Positions 51,880 to 62,033 are shown, counted from the stretch's first letter. The stretch is DNA of 64,000 nucleotides from Leptothoe kymatousa TAU-MAC 1615 (GCF_018739865.1 NZ_JADOER010000005.1:109431-173430), one strand, 5' to 3'. A program made the numbers and translations. The notes: generated by a model from the sequence alone, not told the origin.

Positions 51880-54399
51880 ATGTCTTCTGTTGTTCTCGAT
51901 CTAAAATCTGCCATTACCCGCAACCCAAAAGTCGTGACGCCACAGACAACGATTGAAGAGGCAATCGCATATTTAGAAAATCCCCACAAGCCCGGTCAAG
52001 TTCCCCCAGAAAAACTGAATACCTATCGGGTAGATTTTGTCACACGCGAGCTCCACGACGAACTGAGATGGCGCTATCTAGTCGTGATGACGCCCACCAA
52101 AATCCTGGGTGTGCTAACGGTCCAAGACCTGCTTGCCTACAGCCGCCAACGGTCAGCTCAATCCACCATTGCCGATCTTGTTCTCCAGCCCTTTGCATCC
52201 TTGGCGGAGTCGGCGCTCACCGAACTCCATACCCCTCTAAATTTACTGCGGCAACACCGCATGCGGCCCATTGTGATTCTCAATGGGCACGATCAGCTAG
52301 CAGGGCTGCTCACCTATGAAGAAGTTCATGCTGCTGCCTTGGCGAGCCAAATTCGGCCTGCAACAGCCATGGTGCCTGACCCAGAATTTTCTGAATCGAC
52401 ATCTAAACCTACCCCCAAGTACCCCAGAAGCCTAATGCAGCGAGAGCAGGTGATGAATAAAATCATCGCTCAAGTGCATTCATCCTTGGATGTGCAAACT
52501 GTGTTAGATACAACGGTGACCGAATTGCACAAGGTGCTGGAATGCGATCGCGTCATTACCTATCGCCTCAACCCAGATCTAACCGGCAAGGTCATTGCCG
52601 AATCGGTAGATCATCCAGAGCGCTCCGTACTCCACAGTGAAGTGCACGACCCCTGCGTCACCCCCGAATGGCTAGAACCCTACCGCCAAGGGAAAGTTCG
52701 CATCGTCAATGACATTTATGAAATGGAACTGACGGTGTGCCACCAGGCGATGCTATCTGGTTTTGGCATTCGCTCTAAGATGATGGTGCCCATTGTGGTC
52801 AAAGGGGAAATTTGGGGCCTGTTGCTGACCAGCGAACAGGACATCCCACGGCAATGGCAGCCAGAAGAAATCGAATTGGTACGTCAGCTTGGGGTGCAAG
52901 TTGCGATCGCAGTGCAACAAGCCCAGGCCTATGAACGGGCCCAGCTAGAACTAGAAGAACGGCGCAAAGCAGAACAACAACTGCAAAAAACCCTCGATGT
53001 CACCGCCACAAAAACAGGCGCGGAGTTTTTTCCCACATCCGTTAAGTTGCTAGTAGAGTCGTTAGGGGTGGCCCATGCTCTGCTGACCGAGCGCCATGGG
53101 GACAAGCTACGCACCCTAGCATTTATCATCGACAAGTCTCTACAGCCCCCTTTCGAATATCCCATAGCCGGCACCCCCTGCGAACCCGTAGTACAAATGG
53201 GAAAATTTTACTGTCGAGAGTCTCTTCAAGAATTATTTCCGGAAGATGCCGACTTGGTACAACTAGGTGCAGAAAGCTACCTTGGGTTTGCCATGCAAGA
53301 TTCCAAAGGCGAAGTGATCGGCCATTTGTGTGTCCTAGACCGTAAACCACTAGAGCATTCCGAACGGGCAGAAAAGCTGATGAGAGCCTTTGCCGCCCGT
53401 GCCTCAGCTGAACTAGAACGGCAAAAAGCAATTAACGCCATTGAGACCCTAAACCAGGAACTAGAATTTAAAGTAGCCGCCCGCACCGCCGACCTAGCAG
53501 CCTCCTATCAACAGCTCAAAGACGCCCAGCTACAGCTAGTACAGTCAGAAAAAATGTCGAGCCTCGGCCACCTTGTCGCGGGTGTGGCCCACGAAATCAA
53601 CAATCCCGTCAGCTTTATCTATGGCAATTTAGCACCCTGCCTAGAATATGTGGATGATTTATCTCACTTAATCTCTCTCTACCAAAAACATTACTCCACA
53701 CCCAATTCAGAAATCACGGACTTTATTAAAACCGCCGACATTTCCTATACACTGCAAGACTTCCCCAAATTGATCGAGTCAATACACACTGGCGCCACCC
53801 GGATTCAAGCAATCGTACAATCATTGCGGACGTTCTCCCATGCCCAGCAAGAAGGCTATAAAGCCATCAATTTGCACGAAAATCTTGATAATACGCTCGT
53901 AATTTTACAAAATCGCTTAAACGGTCGCGCTGGCACCCCAGCGATTGAAGTAACCAAAAACTATGGCGAACTCCCACTCGTTGAATGCTACGGCGGCCTA
54001 CTAAACCAGGTATTTATGAACCTATTAGTCAATGGCATTGACGCCATCGAACAACGGCAAGAAAAGGAATCACCTGACTACCATGGGCGTCTCACCATCA
54101 CAACAACGGTGCTATCACCAGAGACTATCACCATTGCCATCCAAGACAACGGCATTGGCATGACAACAGAAACAAAGGATAAAATCTTTAACCCCTTCTT
54201 TACCACGAAGCCCGTAGGCATTGGCACCGGCATGGGCCTATCGATGAGCTACAAGATTGTGACCGATGACCATCACGGCAAAGTTGATTGTGCTTCAACC
54301 CTAGGAGAAGGCACCACCTTTATTGTGGAACTCCCCTGCCAGCACCATAGTCTCATCCAAGAGACCCTACTCTCCGACACAGGCAACAATACCGAATAA
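51880..54399 (+). CDS. CBS-GAF-GAF sensor histidine kinase, possible cyanobacteriochrome
   Basis: 839 residues from MSSVVLDLKSAITRNPKVVT (ATG 51880). Order: CBS pair (1-~170), GAF1 (~190-370), GAF2 (~385-520), coiled coil, HisKA with GVAHEINNP (~569) and HATPase (QVFMNLLVNGIDAIEQ ~710; DNGIGM ~757; GTGMGLSMS). GAF1 carries ELTVCHQAMLSGFGIRSKMM (Cys287-His) followed by IWGLLLTSEQ, the pattern used for bilin attachment in cyanobacteriochromes. A cytosolic light or nucleotide sensor is therefore plausible. No response regulator gene is adjacent. Confidence 0.85.
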   Translation: MSSVVLDLKSAITRNPKVVTPQTTIEEAIAYLENPHKPGQVPPEKLNTYRVDFVTRELHDELRWRYLVVMTPTKILGVLTVQDLLAYSRQRSAQSTIADLVLQPFASLAESALTELHTPLNLLRQHRMRPIVILNGHDQLAGLLTYEEVHAAALASQIRPATAMVPDPEFSESTSKPTPKYPRSLMQREQVMNKIIAQVHSSLDVQTVLDTTVTELHKVLECDRVITYRLNPDLTGKVIAESVDHPERSVLHSEVHDPCVTPEWLEPYRQGKVRIVNDIYEMELTVCHQAMLSGFGIRSKMMVPIVVKGEIWGLLLTSEQDIPRQWQPEEIELVRQLGVQVAIAVQQAQAYERAQLELEERRKAEQQLQKTLDVTATKTGAEFFPTSVKLLVESLGVAHALLTERHGDKLRTLAFIIDKSLQPPFEYPIAGTPCEPVVQMGKFYCRESLQELFPEDADLVQLGAESYLGFAMQDSKGEVIGHLCVLDRKPLEHSERAEKLMRAFAARASAELERQKAINAIETLNQELEFKVAARTADLAASYQQLKDAQLQLVQSEKMSSLGHLVAGVAHEINNPVSFIYGNLAPCLEYVDDLSHLISLYQKHYSTPNSEITDFIKTADISYTLQDFPKLIESIHTGATRIQAIVQSLRTFSHAQQEGYKAINLHENLDNTLVILQNRLNGRAGTPAIEVTKNYGELPLVECYGGLLNQVFMNLLVNGIDAIEQRQEKESPDYHGRLTITTTVLSPETITIAIQDNGIGMTTETKDKIFNPFFTTKPVGIGTGMGLSMSYKIVTDDHHGKVDCASTLGEGTTFIVELPCQHHSLIQETLLSDTGNNTE

Positions 54400-54490
54400 G
54401 CCATCCGAAACTTTATTCCAGCGGATGAGCTAAGCATTTAAGTAGGATCACCTACTTAAATTTCAGATATCATCGAGGCCCCCTCTTCCA

Positions 54491-54527
54491 AATTCTGGGG
54501 GAAGCCAGACTCAAAGCCCCCAGAATT
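54491..54527. repeat. inverted repeat of a common cyanobacterial type
   Basis: AATTCTGGGGG (54491-54501) and CCCCCAGAATT (54517-54527), 15-nt loop, preceded by CCCCCTC and followed by GGGGGTTTGGGGGC. This pattern is an interspersed repeat in many cyanobacterial genomes. It lies in the 240-bp gap after the kinase gene. Confidence 0.75.
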
Positions 54528-54639
54528 GGGGGTTTGGGGGCAGAACCCAAGTAGCTTAAAAACTCGTTTATATCCTACAAAAGATTGAGTTCACCTACTA
54601 AGTAGGGGCAATCCCTTGGCCGTCAATGAGCCCGCCTGT

Positions 54640-55356
54640 TTAAGCAGCATTCGGTCCCGGTTCAAACCGGGGGGCAATCCAATCAAAATCAATTTCGTTG
54701 AGATAATCCACCGCCCACGTCGCACAGCGCTGAATCATGTGATACGGATAGATCTGTGCCACCCCGACCACCGGAATCCCTGCGGACTTGGCCGCCGCAA
54801 TGCCGGCAAAGGAGGCCTCTACTGCTAAACAATTTTCTGGGGCGATGCTCAAGTCTGGATTCTGGAGATTAAGCTGATCAATGGCGGCTAAATAGCTATC
54901 GGGGGCTGGTTTACTAGCCGCCACCGTCATATCACTCGCCGAAACCACCAATGCAAACTGCTCTGACAATTTAGCCGTATCTAAAACTCGCTCAACATCC
55001 AATCGCTGGGCACCAGTCACAATGGCCGTAGCATATTGCTTCACCCGCACTCGATATAGCAGATCGTCTAGCCCCGCATAGAGGGCGAGCTTGGATTGGG
55101 CTTCGAGCCATGCACCATAGGCAACTGACTTTTTCCGCAATAGATCATTCAAATAGCTATCTTTAACAAAGCGACCCCGCTGCTGCAAAATCGCCGTCAG
55201 ACGGGCGCGATCGCTACCGCCAAGACAGACTTCGTTATATTCCGCCGGATCAAACCGCAGATTTTCAGCCAATAGCAAATCTGCAATGAGATGGGGGTGA
55301 ATCTCATCGTCGTTAATGATGACGCCGTGGAATCCAAAGAATACTGCCTTAAGCAT
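54640..55356 (-). CDS. HAD-superfamily protein lacking the catalytic Asp
   Basis: About 238 residues from MLKAVFFGFHGVIINDDEIH (ATG 55356); the track start is 38 residues upstream. Family members normally read FDFNGVIIND; here the nucleophile Asp is Gly and the next catalytic position is His. Motif II (AIVTGAQ) and motif III Lys (ASKPAPDSY) remain, but the acidic motif IV reads VEASFAG instead of EDS. The fold is beta-phosphoglucomutase/phosphatase-like, but it should not catalyse phosphate transfer. It may be a regulatory pseudoenzyme. Confidence 0.8.
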   Translation of the reverse strand: MLKAVFFGFHGVIINDDEIHPHLIADLLLAENLRFDPAEYNEVCLGGSDRARLTAILQQRGRFVKDSYLNDLLRKKSVAYGAWLEAQSKLALYAGLDDLLYRVRVKQYATAIVTGAQRLDVERVLDTAKLSEQFALVVSASDMTVAASKPAPDSYLAAIDQLNLQNPDLSIAPENCLAVEASFAGIAAAKSAGIPVVGVAQIYPYHMIQRCATWAVDYLNEIDFDWIAPRFEPGPNAA

Positions 55357-55584
55357 GGTGCCAAATAACGAGAGTAGAAGTCGGTATATCCCCCTTAAAA
55401 AAGAGGAGTGTGGTGTCTTACAAATGACAACACGCAAACATTCGTGAAAACGTCCGTAGTTCAGACACACACTTTGTCAATAACGCCTTAGTATTAAATA
55501 TTACCCCTTTAGGAATTCGAGAAATCGTAAATTCTCCAGGGGGTAGGCACTCATAAGTCTGGTTCATCCATCAGGTTTGTAACT

Positions 55585-56022
55585 ATGCATCTGCTTTCTG
55601 AAAAAAGCCTCATTAGCGAGACGTCCATCCCTGTCATTTTGCAGTGGTGGCAGCGACGGAAACGTCGGGCTACCTCAGGGGACGTGCTCAGTAACCCGGT
55701 AGTGAAAGATGTCGACTCTAAGTATCTAGACAAATATCAACGGCTAATGAACGTATATGCCGTTGTGAAGTCGGGGGGGGCGGCGGCCCAAATTCAAGCG
55801 GCTCACGACCATTGGGATCGTGAACGTGAGGCCATTGACCAACGCATGGGTCAAATTAACAACCAACCCGAAACCAACGACGAATATCTACAACTGTTGC
55901 AAGAAGCCCAAGAGCTAGAACGCTCCGCTCGCTGGCGCATCAATAACCTGCAAGATATTCAACCTGAAGAGGAAAGCGCTGTGCGCGAATATCTGCCCCA
56001 GATCGAAGATGTTTTGGTTTAG
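55585..56022 (+). CDS. conserved hypothetical protein
   Basis: 145 residues, soluble and helical, with a basic N-terminal part (LQWWQRRKRRATSGD) and a charged coiled region (AQELERSARWRINNLQDIQP). The family is cyanobacteria-typical and of unknown role. It lies ~75 bp upstream of the CrtISO-like gene on the same strand, possibly in the same transcript. Confidence 0.5.
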   Translation: MHLLSEKSLISETSIPVILQWWQRRKRRATSGDVLSNPVVKDVDSKYLDKYQRLMNVYAVVKSGGAAAQIQAAHDHWDREREAIDQRMGQINNQPETNDEYLQLLQEAQELERSARWRINNLQDIQPEEESAVREYLPQIEDVLV

Positions 56023-56097
56023 GCACTGAGCCAAGATTTTTCGGTCAGGGTTGGGCTAGAACTCTAAAATAAGGGCTGTCTATTCTCAGATGGTCCT

Positions 56098-57627
56098 ATG
56101 GATTCCTATGACGTTGTAGTAATTGGGAGCGGCATTGGTGGTTTGGTGGCTGCAGGGCTACTGGCCCGCTATGGTCGCCGGGTTTTGGTGTGCGAAAGCC
56201 ACAGCCTCCCCGGTGGTGCGGCCCATGCCTTTCAGCGCCAAGGTTTCACGTTCGATTCTGGCCCTTCGTTTTATTGCGGCCTCGCCGATCCCACCTCCTG
56301 CAATCCCCTACGGGAGGTGCTCCATGCCCTAGGGGAGTCCGTTGAAGCCATCCCCTACGATCCCCTAGGACACTACCATTTTCCCGACAGAACCCTGGCA
56401 ATTTATGGCGATGCAGAACGCTATCAGGCGTCGTTAGCCGAATTTAGCCCCCAAGCGGCCCAGGAGCTCAAGGCATTAACTCAAAAAATGCTGGCAATTT
56501 ATCGCCCCCTCGGGTCTATTCCCACCCTGGCACTGCGGGCGGATGGCTGGCTATTGCCCACATTGCTACAACGTTTTCCGAAAGCCATGGTGCAGCTACT
56601 GCCCCAACTGCGGGGCCTGGGCCGCTCCATGGGAGATTTTGTGGATGCCACGGTTCAAGATCCGTGGCTGCGTCAATTGATTGACCTAGAGTGCTTTTTG
56701 TTGTCTGGGATGAAGGCCCACCAAACCGTGGCACCGGAAATGGCCTTTATGTTTGGCGAGCGCTCAGAATCGGTGATTGACTATCCCATCGGTGGCAGCG
56801 GTGCCATTGTGGACGCCTTAGTGCGGGGACTCAAACGCTGGGGCGGCCAGCTACGCCTGGGCACCCACGTAGAAAAAATTTGGGTAGACGGTGGCATGGC
56901 AAAGGGCGTACGCCTCAAAAATGGTGAGCGGATCCAGGCGGCGAAAGTTATTTCCAATGCCACCCTGTGGGATACCTGCAACCATTTGCTGAGGGCTGAA
57001 GATTTACCAGCTAGCTATGGGCAACAGGCCTTGAAAACGCCCGCCGTGGATAGCTTTATGCACCTACACCTGGGTATTCGCTCCGAGGGCTTAGAAAATC
57101 TCACCATTCACCATGTGGTGGTGAACGATCAAAATCAAGACATTACGACGCCGGGCAATACCTGCATGATTTCCATTCCGTCGGTGTTGGATCCATCCCT
57201 GGCACCGGACGGACACCATGTGATCCACACCTACACCCTGGAACCCTGGGCAGGATGGCAGCGGGATGCAGGGTATGGGGCCAAGAAAGAGGCCAAGGTA
57301 CAGCCACTGATACGAGCTTTGCAAAGGGTGATTCCAGATATTTGCGATCGCATCACCCTCAAACTCATCGGCACCCCACTCACCCACCAACGTTTTCTGC
57401 GGCGCCACCAGGGCACCTACGGGCCAGCCATTGCCGCTGGCCAAGGCCTGTTTCCAGGCTGTAAAACACCGATCAAAGGTCTGTACCGAGTGGGCGACAG
57501 CACCCTGCCAGGCATTGGCGTCCCAGCCGTGGCCGCCTCTGGCATTTTATGTGCCAACAGTTTGGTCAGCCCCAGGGAAACAGCCGCCCTGTTGGATCTA
57601 CAAACTCACACCGGAACACAACACTAG
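56098..57627 (+). CDS. CrtISO/phytoene-desaturase-like FAD oxidoreductase
   Basis: 509 residues. FAD-binding Rossmann motif VVVIGSGIGGLVAAGLLARY at residues 7-26, ESHSLPGGAAHAF, and C-terminal FAD motif GLYRVGDSTLPGIGVPAVAA. It belongs to the carotenoid isomerase/desaturase superfamily (CrtISO, RetSat, CruE-like). Predicted substrates are carotenoids or other polyisoprenoids in thylakoid or envelope membranes. It is divergent from textbook CrtISO, so I do not assign a symbol. Confidence 0.8.
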   Translation: MDSYDVVVIGSGIGGLVAAGLLARYGRRVLVCESHSLPGGAAHAFQRQGFTFDSGPSFYCGLADPTSCNPLREVLHALGESVEAIPYDPLGHYHFPDRTLAIYGDAERYQASLAEFSPQAAQELKALTQKMLAIYRPLGSIPTLALRADGWLLPTLLQRFPKAMVQLLPQLRGLGRSMGDFVDATVQDPWLRQLIDLECFLLSGMKAHQTVAPEMAFMFGERSESVIDYPIGGSGAIVDALVRGLKRWGGQLRLGTHVEKIWVDGGMAKGVRLKNGERIQAAKVISNATLWDTCNHLLRAEDLPASYGQQALKTPAVDSFMHLHLGIRSEGLENLTIHHVVVNDQNQDITTPGNTCMISIPSVLDPSLAPDGHHVIHTYTLEPWAGWQRDAGYGAKKEAKVQPLIRALQRVIPDICDRITLKLIGTPLTHQRFLRRHQGTYGPAIAAGQGLFPGCKTPIKGLYRVGDSTLPGIGVPAVAASGILCANSLVSPRETAALLDLQTHTGTQH

Positions 57628-57711
57628 AGAAACATTGCAAATTGTGCGATCCCAAAGGAATCCCATACCTGCAAAGGATAAAATACCTCGGTAGAAAATT
57701 GGCAATATCCA

Positions 57712-58281
57712 TTGCAGTCCTTACTCTCCATCGCCCGTAGGATCGATGCCTTTACCCACCAAGTCGGGAAATTTGCCTACTGGCTGGTGCTAGCCATGAT
57801 TGGTGTGGGTACCTGGAACGTCATCGGTCGCTACCTCGGCAACATCGTGGGGCAAAACCTCAGCTCCAATGCCCTGATCGAAGCCCAGTGGTATCTCTTC
57901 GATGTGGTCTTTCTCTTGGGGGCCGCCTACACCCTACAGCAGGGCGGCCATGTGCGCGTTGACGTCTTTTATGACCGCTGGTCGCGCCGGCAGAAAGCCC
58001 TTGCCGACTTCATTGGCACCGTCTTATTTCTCATTCCCTTTTCCGCCCTGGTGCTCTATTTCTCCTGGGGCGCTGTGATCAAATCCTGGCAGATTTGGGA
58101 AATGTCGCCAGACCCCAACGGCCTCCCCCGATATCCCATCAAAGCGATGATTTTGGTGAGCTTTGGCCTGTTAATTTTGCAAGGGATTTCCGAGGCAATT
58201 AAAAACTGGGCAATTTTTTCAGGGCACCTGCCCAGCCCAGAGGACCACCGCCTAAACCAGGAGGCTACCGATGCTGATTGA
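57712..58281 (+). CDS. TRAP transporter small permease (DctQ-type)
   Basis: 189 residues with four hydrophobic helices: FAYWLVLAMIGVGTWNVIGR, LFDVVFLLGAAYTLQQGGHV (conserved DctQ loop HVRVDVFYDR), FIGTVLFLIPFSALVLYFSW and AMILVSFGLLILQGISEAIK. The start is probably a TTG at 57712, as no ATG fits. Its stop overlaps the DctM start by 11 bp. It forms the membrane part of a solute-sodium symporter. Confidence 0.85.
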   Translation: MQSLLSIARRIDAFTHQVGKFAYWLVLAMIGVGTWNVIGRYLGNIVGQNLSSNALIEAQWYLFDVVFLLGAAYTLQQGGHVRVDVFYDRWSRRQKALADFIGTVLFLIPFSALVLYFSWGAVIKSWQIWEMSPDPNGLPRYPIKAMILVSFGLLILQGISEAIKNWAIFSGHLPSPEDHRLNQEATDAD

Positions 58282-59602
58282 TTGGTTAGGTCCGCTCATG
58301 TTTGCGGGTGCCCTGGTACTCCTATCCCTAGGGTATCCAGTCGCCTTTTCCCTAGGCGGGGTGGCCATTTTATTTGGCATGGTTGGCATTGCCTTGGATG
58401 TGTTTGACCCCATTTTCATGACCGCCATGCCCCAGCGCATCTTTGGCATCATGAATAACTTCACCCTGTTAGCCATCCCCTATTTCATTTTTATGGGGGC
58501 CATGTTAGAGAAATCTGGCATTGCCGAAAATCTCCTGGAAACCATGGGCAGTCTCTTTGGCAGGCTCCGGGGTGGTTTAGCGATCGCAGTCGTCGTCGTC
58601 GGAGCATTACTGGCAGCCACCACCGGAGTCGTAGCTGCCACCGTGGTCACCATGGGCCTCATCTCCCTACCCACCATGCTGCGCTACGGGTACAACAAAG
58701 ACGTAGCCACCGGGGTGATTGCCGCCTCGGGCACCCTGGGGCAAATTATCCCGCCCAGCATTGTCCTGGTGGTGTTGGCAGACCAGCTCGGGGTTTCCGT
58801 TGGCGATTTATTTTTAGGCTCTTTTATTCCTGGGCTGCTGATGGCCGGGGCCTTTGTCGTCCATGTGGCGATCATGGCTTTTTTCCGCCCCGATCTACTC
58901 CCCGCCCTGCCCCCGGAGCTCTTAAAAACACGGGGCAAAGCGCTGGCCCTGAAAGTGATCAAAGTCATGGTGCCGCCCCTGGTACTCATTTTGTTAGTCC
59001 TCGGCAGCATTTTCTTTGGTGTGGCCACCCCCACAGAAGCCGGTGCCCTCGGTGCCGTTGGCGCCATAGTGCTAGCCGCATTCAACCGGCAGCTCTCCCT
59101 ACGCAGCCTGCAGGAAGTCTGCGACAGCACCCTAAAAACCACCACCATGGTGATTTTTATTCTGTTGGGCTCCACCGCCTTTAGCCTAGTCTTCCGAGGG
59201 TTACGGGGCGACAGCTTTATTTTCGACGTGCTCACCAACTTGCCTGGGGGCACCTTTGGCTTTTTAGTGGTCAGCATGCTGACGGTCTTTTTCCTCGGGT
59301 TCTTTATCGACTTCTTCGAAATTGCCTTTATCGTCATTCCCCTGTTTGCCCCGGTGGCCCAAGAGCTGGGCTTAGACCTCGTGTGGTACGGCGTAATTAT
59401 TGGGGCTAATATGCAAACCTCATTTTTGACTCCCCCATTTGGGTTTGCCCTGTTTTATCTCAGGGGTGTTGCCCCCAAAGAAGTCTCCACGGGCAATATC
59501 TATCGGGGTGCCGTGCCATTTATTGCCCTACAGCTGCTAGTGCTCGTGGCGATTATCGCGTTTCCTGGGTTAGTCAATTGGCTCCCCTCGTTAAGCGGTT
59601 AA
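58271..59602 (+). CDS. TRAP transporter large permease (DctM-type)
   Basis: 443 residues, about twelve membrane helices, with the conserved NFTLLAIPYFIFMGAMLEKS, ATTGVVAATVVTMGLISLP, GTLGQIIPPSIVLVVLADQ and TPTEAGALGAVGAI segments. It is the ion-coupled channel subunit. The periplasmic binding protein (DctP) gene is not in this window, so it must be elsewhere or the substrate is recognised differently. It is translationally coupled to DctQ. Confidence 0.92.
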   Translation: MLIDWLGPLMFAGALVLLSLGYPVAFSLGGVAILFGMVGIALDVFDPIFMTAMPQRIFGIMNNFTLLAIPYFIFMGAMLEKSGIAENLLETMGSLFGRLRGGLAIAVVVVGALLAATTGVVAATVVTMGLISLPTMLRYGYNKDVATGVIAASGTLGQIIPPSIVLVVLADQLGVSVGDLFLGSFIPGLLMAGAFVVHVAIMAFFRPDLLPALPPELLKTRGKALALKVIKVMVPPLVLILLVLGSIFFGVATPTEAGALGAVGAIVLAAFNRQLSLRSLQEVCDSTLKTTTMVIFILLGSTAFSLVFRGLRGDSFIFDVLTNLPGGTFGFLVVSMLTVFFLGFFIDFFEIAFIVIPLFAPVAQELGLDLVWYGVIIGANMQTSFLTPPFGFALFYLRGVAPKEVSTGNIYRGAVPFIALQLLVLVAIIAFPGLVNWLPSLSG

Positions 59603-59773
59603 GGCCCAGGCCGCATCGGCCCGTTGCAATGGTAAAGAAGATCTAAAATGCGCGTATCTCGGCATAAGTCTGCTGTATGAGGGATAGATAGGATAGATAA
59701 CTGTGGAGTGTATCAACCCCAGTTGGGTTAGTTGGTACCCCTGTGTGTTGTTTCAGTGCCTTGGGAAGTGTCT

Positions 59774-60940
59774 ATGAACAATTCAATGGTGGGACGACGG
59801 GTTCTTTGGCTACAGGTCTTTGGCCTGGCAGCAGTGCAGGGTGCGATCGCACTTACCTGGATTATTTACAACCTATACCTGGAAGATTTGCTAGTCACCC
59901 TGGGCTTTTCCGCCGCCCTGGCCACCACATTGTTGGTGATTGAAAACGCCATGGGGGCAGTGATGGAACCCCTGATGGGTAACTTTTCCGACCAGCGACA
60001 ACATTGGGTGGGTAGCCGATTTCCCCAAGTTGCCCTGGGCATGATTCTGGCTGCATTATTTTTCCTAGGCATTCCCCTAATATTTTTTGTAGGCTCATCG
60101 GTCAGCGCCCTGCTGCCTGCCACCATGGTGGCCTGGGCCTTAGCCATGACTGTCTTCCGCAGCCCGGCCCTCTCGCTTTTGGGTCGCTATGCCTTTGAAT
60201 CGGATTTACCCCAAGCGGCCAGTGTGTTAACCATGGTCGGGGGCGTTACCGGGGCCATGGCCCCCCTGGCTGGTGATTTTATTTTGAGTTTAGGACCCCT
60301 AGCCGCGTTTTCCATTGGCACCACCGTGTTGTTGTTAGCGGCGCTTGTACTACGCCAGGTCCATCCCAATCAAACGGTTGCAAACTCAGCCACAGCGGCT
60401 AGAAGCCCTGCCCCCATCCCCTGGGCCAATCTTCCCTGGATTGTGGGCACCGGCGCAGGGGTGGCCCTGGGCTTGCGTTTGCTGTTGCAGAACTTTCCCT
60501 CGGCTGTGGCTGCCACCGGGTTTAGCCAGCCGAAGCTGATTATGGCGGCATTATTTATCACGGTGGCCCTGAGTGCGTTGCCCTGTGGGCAGATCGCCAC
60601 GCGCTTAGGCAATCGGAAGACGATGCTGCTGGGGCTCGGGGGAATGGTAGTCGCCGCAGGCATCACTAATATTTTGCCAACACCGGGCATGGCTATTTTT
60701 GTTGCGATCGCCATCGGCATTGCCTTTAGCCTGATCGGCAACGGCACCCTGCCCTACGCCCTATCCATGGTGCCCCCCAATAAGGCGGGCTTAGGTACCG
60801 GACTCTACTTTAGCGGTGGTGCCATCGCCATGAGCTTGCTCGGTAGCCTCGGGAAAAACCTCACCATGGGCCCAGCCCTGGCCGTGGCCGCCATCGGCTT
60901 TGTCGGCGCCGCAGGCTGTGTCCTAGCGAAGCGTCCCTAG
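59774..60940 (+). CDS. MFS transporter
   Basis: 388 residues from MNNSMVGRRVLWLQVFGLAA (ATG 59774). Twelve hydrophobic helices are evident. The motif-A-like loop is GNFSDQRQHWVGSRFPQVAL. Substrate unknown; the form is closest to sugar or glycoside-type or drug MFS carriers. An extended Pro/Ser linker (AARSPAPIPW) separates the two halves. Confidence 0.8.
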   Translation: MNNSMVGRRVLWLQVFGLAAVQGAIALTWIIYNLYLEDLLVTLGFSAALATTLLVIENAMGAVMEPLMGNFSDQRQHWVGSRFPQVALGMILAALFFLGIPLIFFVGSSVSALLPATMVAWALAMTVFRSPALSLLGRYAFESDLPQAASVLTMVGGVTGAMAPLAGDFILSLGPLAAFSIGTTVLLLAALVLRQVHPNQTVANSATAARSPAPIPWANLPWIVGTGAGVALGLRLLLQNFPSAVAATGFSQPKLIMAALFITVALSALPCGQIATRLGNRKTMLLGLGGMVVAAGITNILPTPGMAIFVAIAIGIAFSLIGNGTLPYALSMVPPNKAGLGTGLYFSGGAIAMSLLGSLGKNLTMGPALAVAAIGFVGAAGCVLAKRP

Positions 60941-60959
60941 CAAGGCTGGCGAAAACTGC

Positions 60960-62033
60960 CTAGGTCCACTGGGTTGGGGCCATATCGGACGGCACCAGGT
61001 TGGGGAAAGGTTCAGGCTCGGGGATTTCCTCTTTGGGTGCGGTTTCCTCTAGCAAGTCCCAAATCACCTGGAGCAGTTCATTCAACCCTCGACGGCTAAC
61101 GGCAGAAATACCAAAGATGCGATCGCAGCCGCTTCTGGCCATCAGTTCTTCGGTCACAATTTCCAGCTCATCCTCAGGCACCGCATCCACCTTATTCAGG
61201 GCCAGCAGCTGGGGACGATCCGCCAACCCATGGCCATAGGCCACTAGCTCCTGCTGAATCGTGTGATAGTGCTCAATCGGATCCAGGGTAGTGATGTCGA
61301 TGACATGGAGCAACAGTCGGGTACGCTCAATGTGACGCAGAAATTCATGGCCTAGGCCCGCCCCTGCATGGGCCCCTTCAATCAGTCCTGGAATATCAGC
61401 AAATACGGTGCCGTCGCCATTGGGACGACGCACCACCCCCAAATTGGGCACCAGGGTGGTGAAGGGATAGTCGGCCACCTTAGGTTTTGCCGCCGACAGG
61501 GCAGAAATCAGCGTAGATTTTCCCGCATTGGGTAGGCCAATGATGCCCACCTCAGCCAACAGCTTTAGCTCCAGGCGAATGCGGCGCTCCTCACCGGGAA
61601 GACCAGGCAAACAGGCCTCCGGTGCCCGATTGCGATTACTCAAAAAATGCTCATTGCCGACGCCCCCTTTGCCCCCGGCTGCCACCCGCAGAGTGTCGCC
61701 TTCTTTAATTAAGTCCCCTAGCAATTCATCGGTGTCGGCATCGTAAATCATGGTGCCGCAGGGGACTTCCACAATCAGGTCCTTACCCGTGGCACCGGTC
61801 ATACTCTTAGGGCCACCCCGAGCACCATGATCGGCCCGAAACCGGTGGGCGTAGCGAAAGTCCAGCAGGGTTTGTAGATTGGTAACCGCCTTCAGCACCA
61901 CCGACCCACCATGGCCACCATTACCGCCGGAAGGACCGCCCGTGGGCACATACTTCTCTCGCCGAAAGGCCACCAGACCGTCGCCACCGTCCCCCCCGTG
62001 CACATTAACTTCTGCTTGATCGATAAATTGCAT
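60960..62033 (-). CDS. obg: GTPase Obg/CgtA
   Basis: 357 residues. The N-terminal Obg fold is glycine-rich ([20 protein letters not shown] and [16 protein letters not shown]). GTPase motifs follow: GLPNAGKST (G1, ~168), [12 protein letters not shown] (G3) and [10 protein letters not shown] (G4). It works in late 50S ribosome assembly and stress control. The C-terminal extension is short. Convergent with the MFS gene. Confidence 0.97.
   Translation of the reverse strand: MQFIDQAEVNVHGGDGGDGLVAFRREKYVPTGGPSGGNGGHGGSVVLKAVTNLQTLLDFRYAHRFRADHGARGGPKSMTGATGKDLIVEVPCGTMIYDADTDELLGDLIKEGDTLRVAAGGKGGVGNEHFLSNRNRAPEACLPGLPGEERRIRLELKLLAEVGIIGLPNAGKSTLISALSAAKPKVADYPFTTLVPNLGVVRRPNGDGTVFADIPGLIEGAHAGAGLGHEFLRHIERTRLLLHVIDITTLDPIEHYHTIQQELVAYGHGLADRPQLLALNKVDAVPEDELEIVTEELMARSGCDRIFGISAVSRRGLNELLQVIWDLLEETAPKEEIPEPEPFPNLVPSDMAPTQWT

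Noticed and set aside
54655-54680. tRNA-like T-arm sequence CCGGTTCAAACCGG
   Set aside because: It lies inside the HAD gene coding for FEPGPN and no acceptor or anticodon arms can be formed around it.
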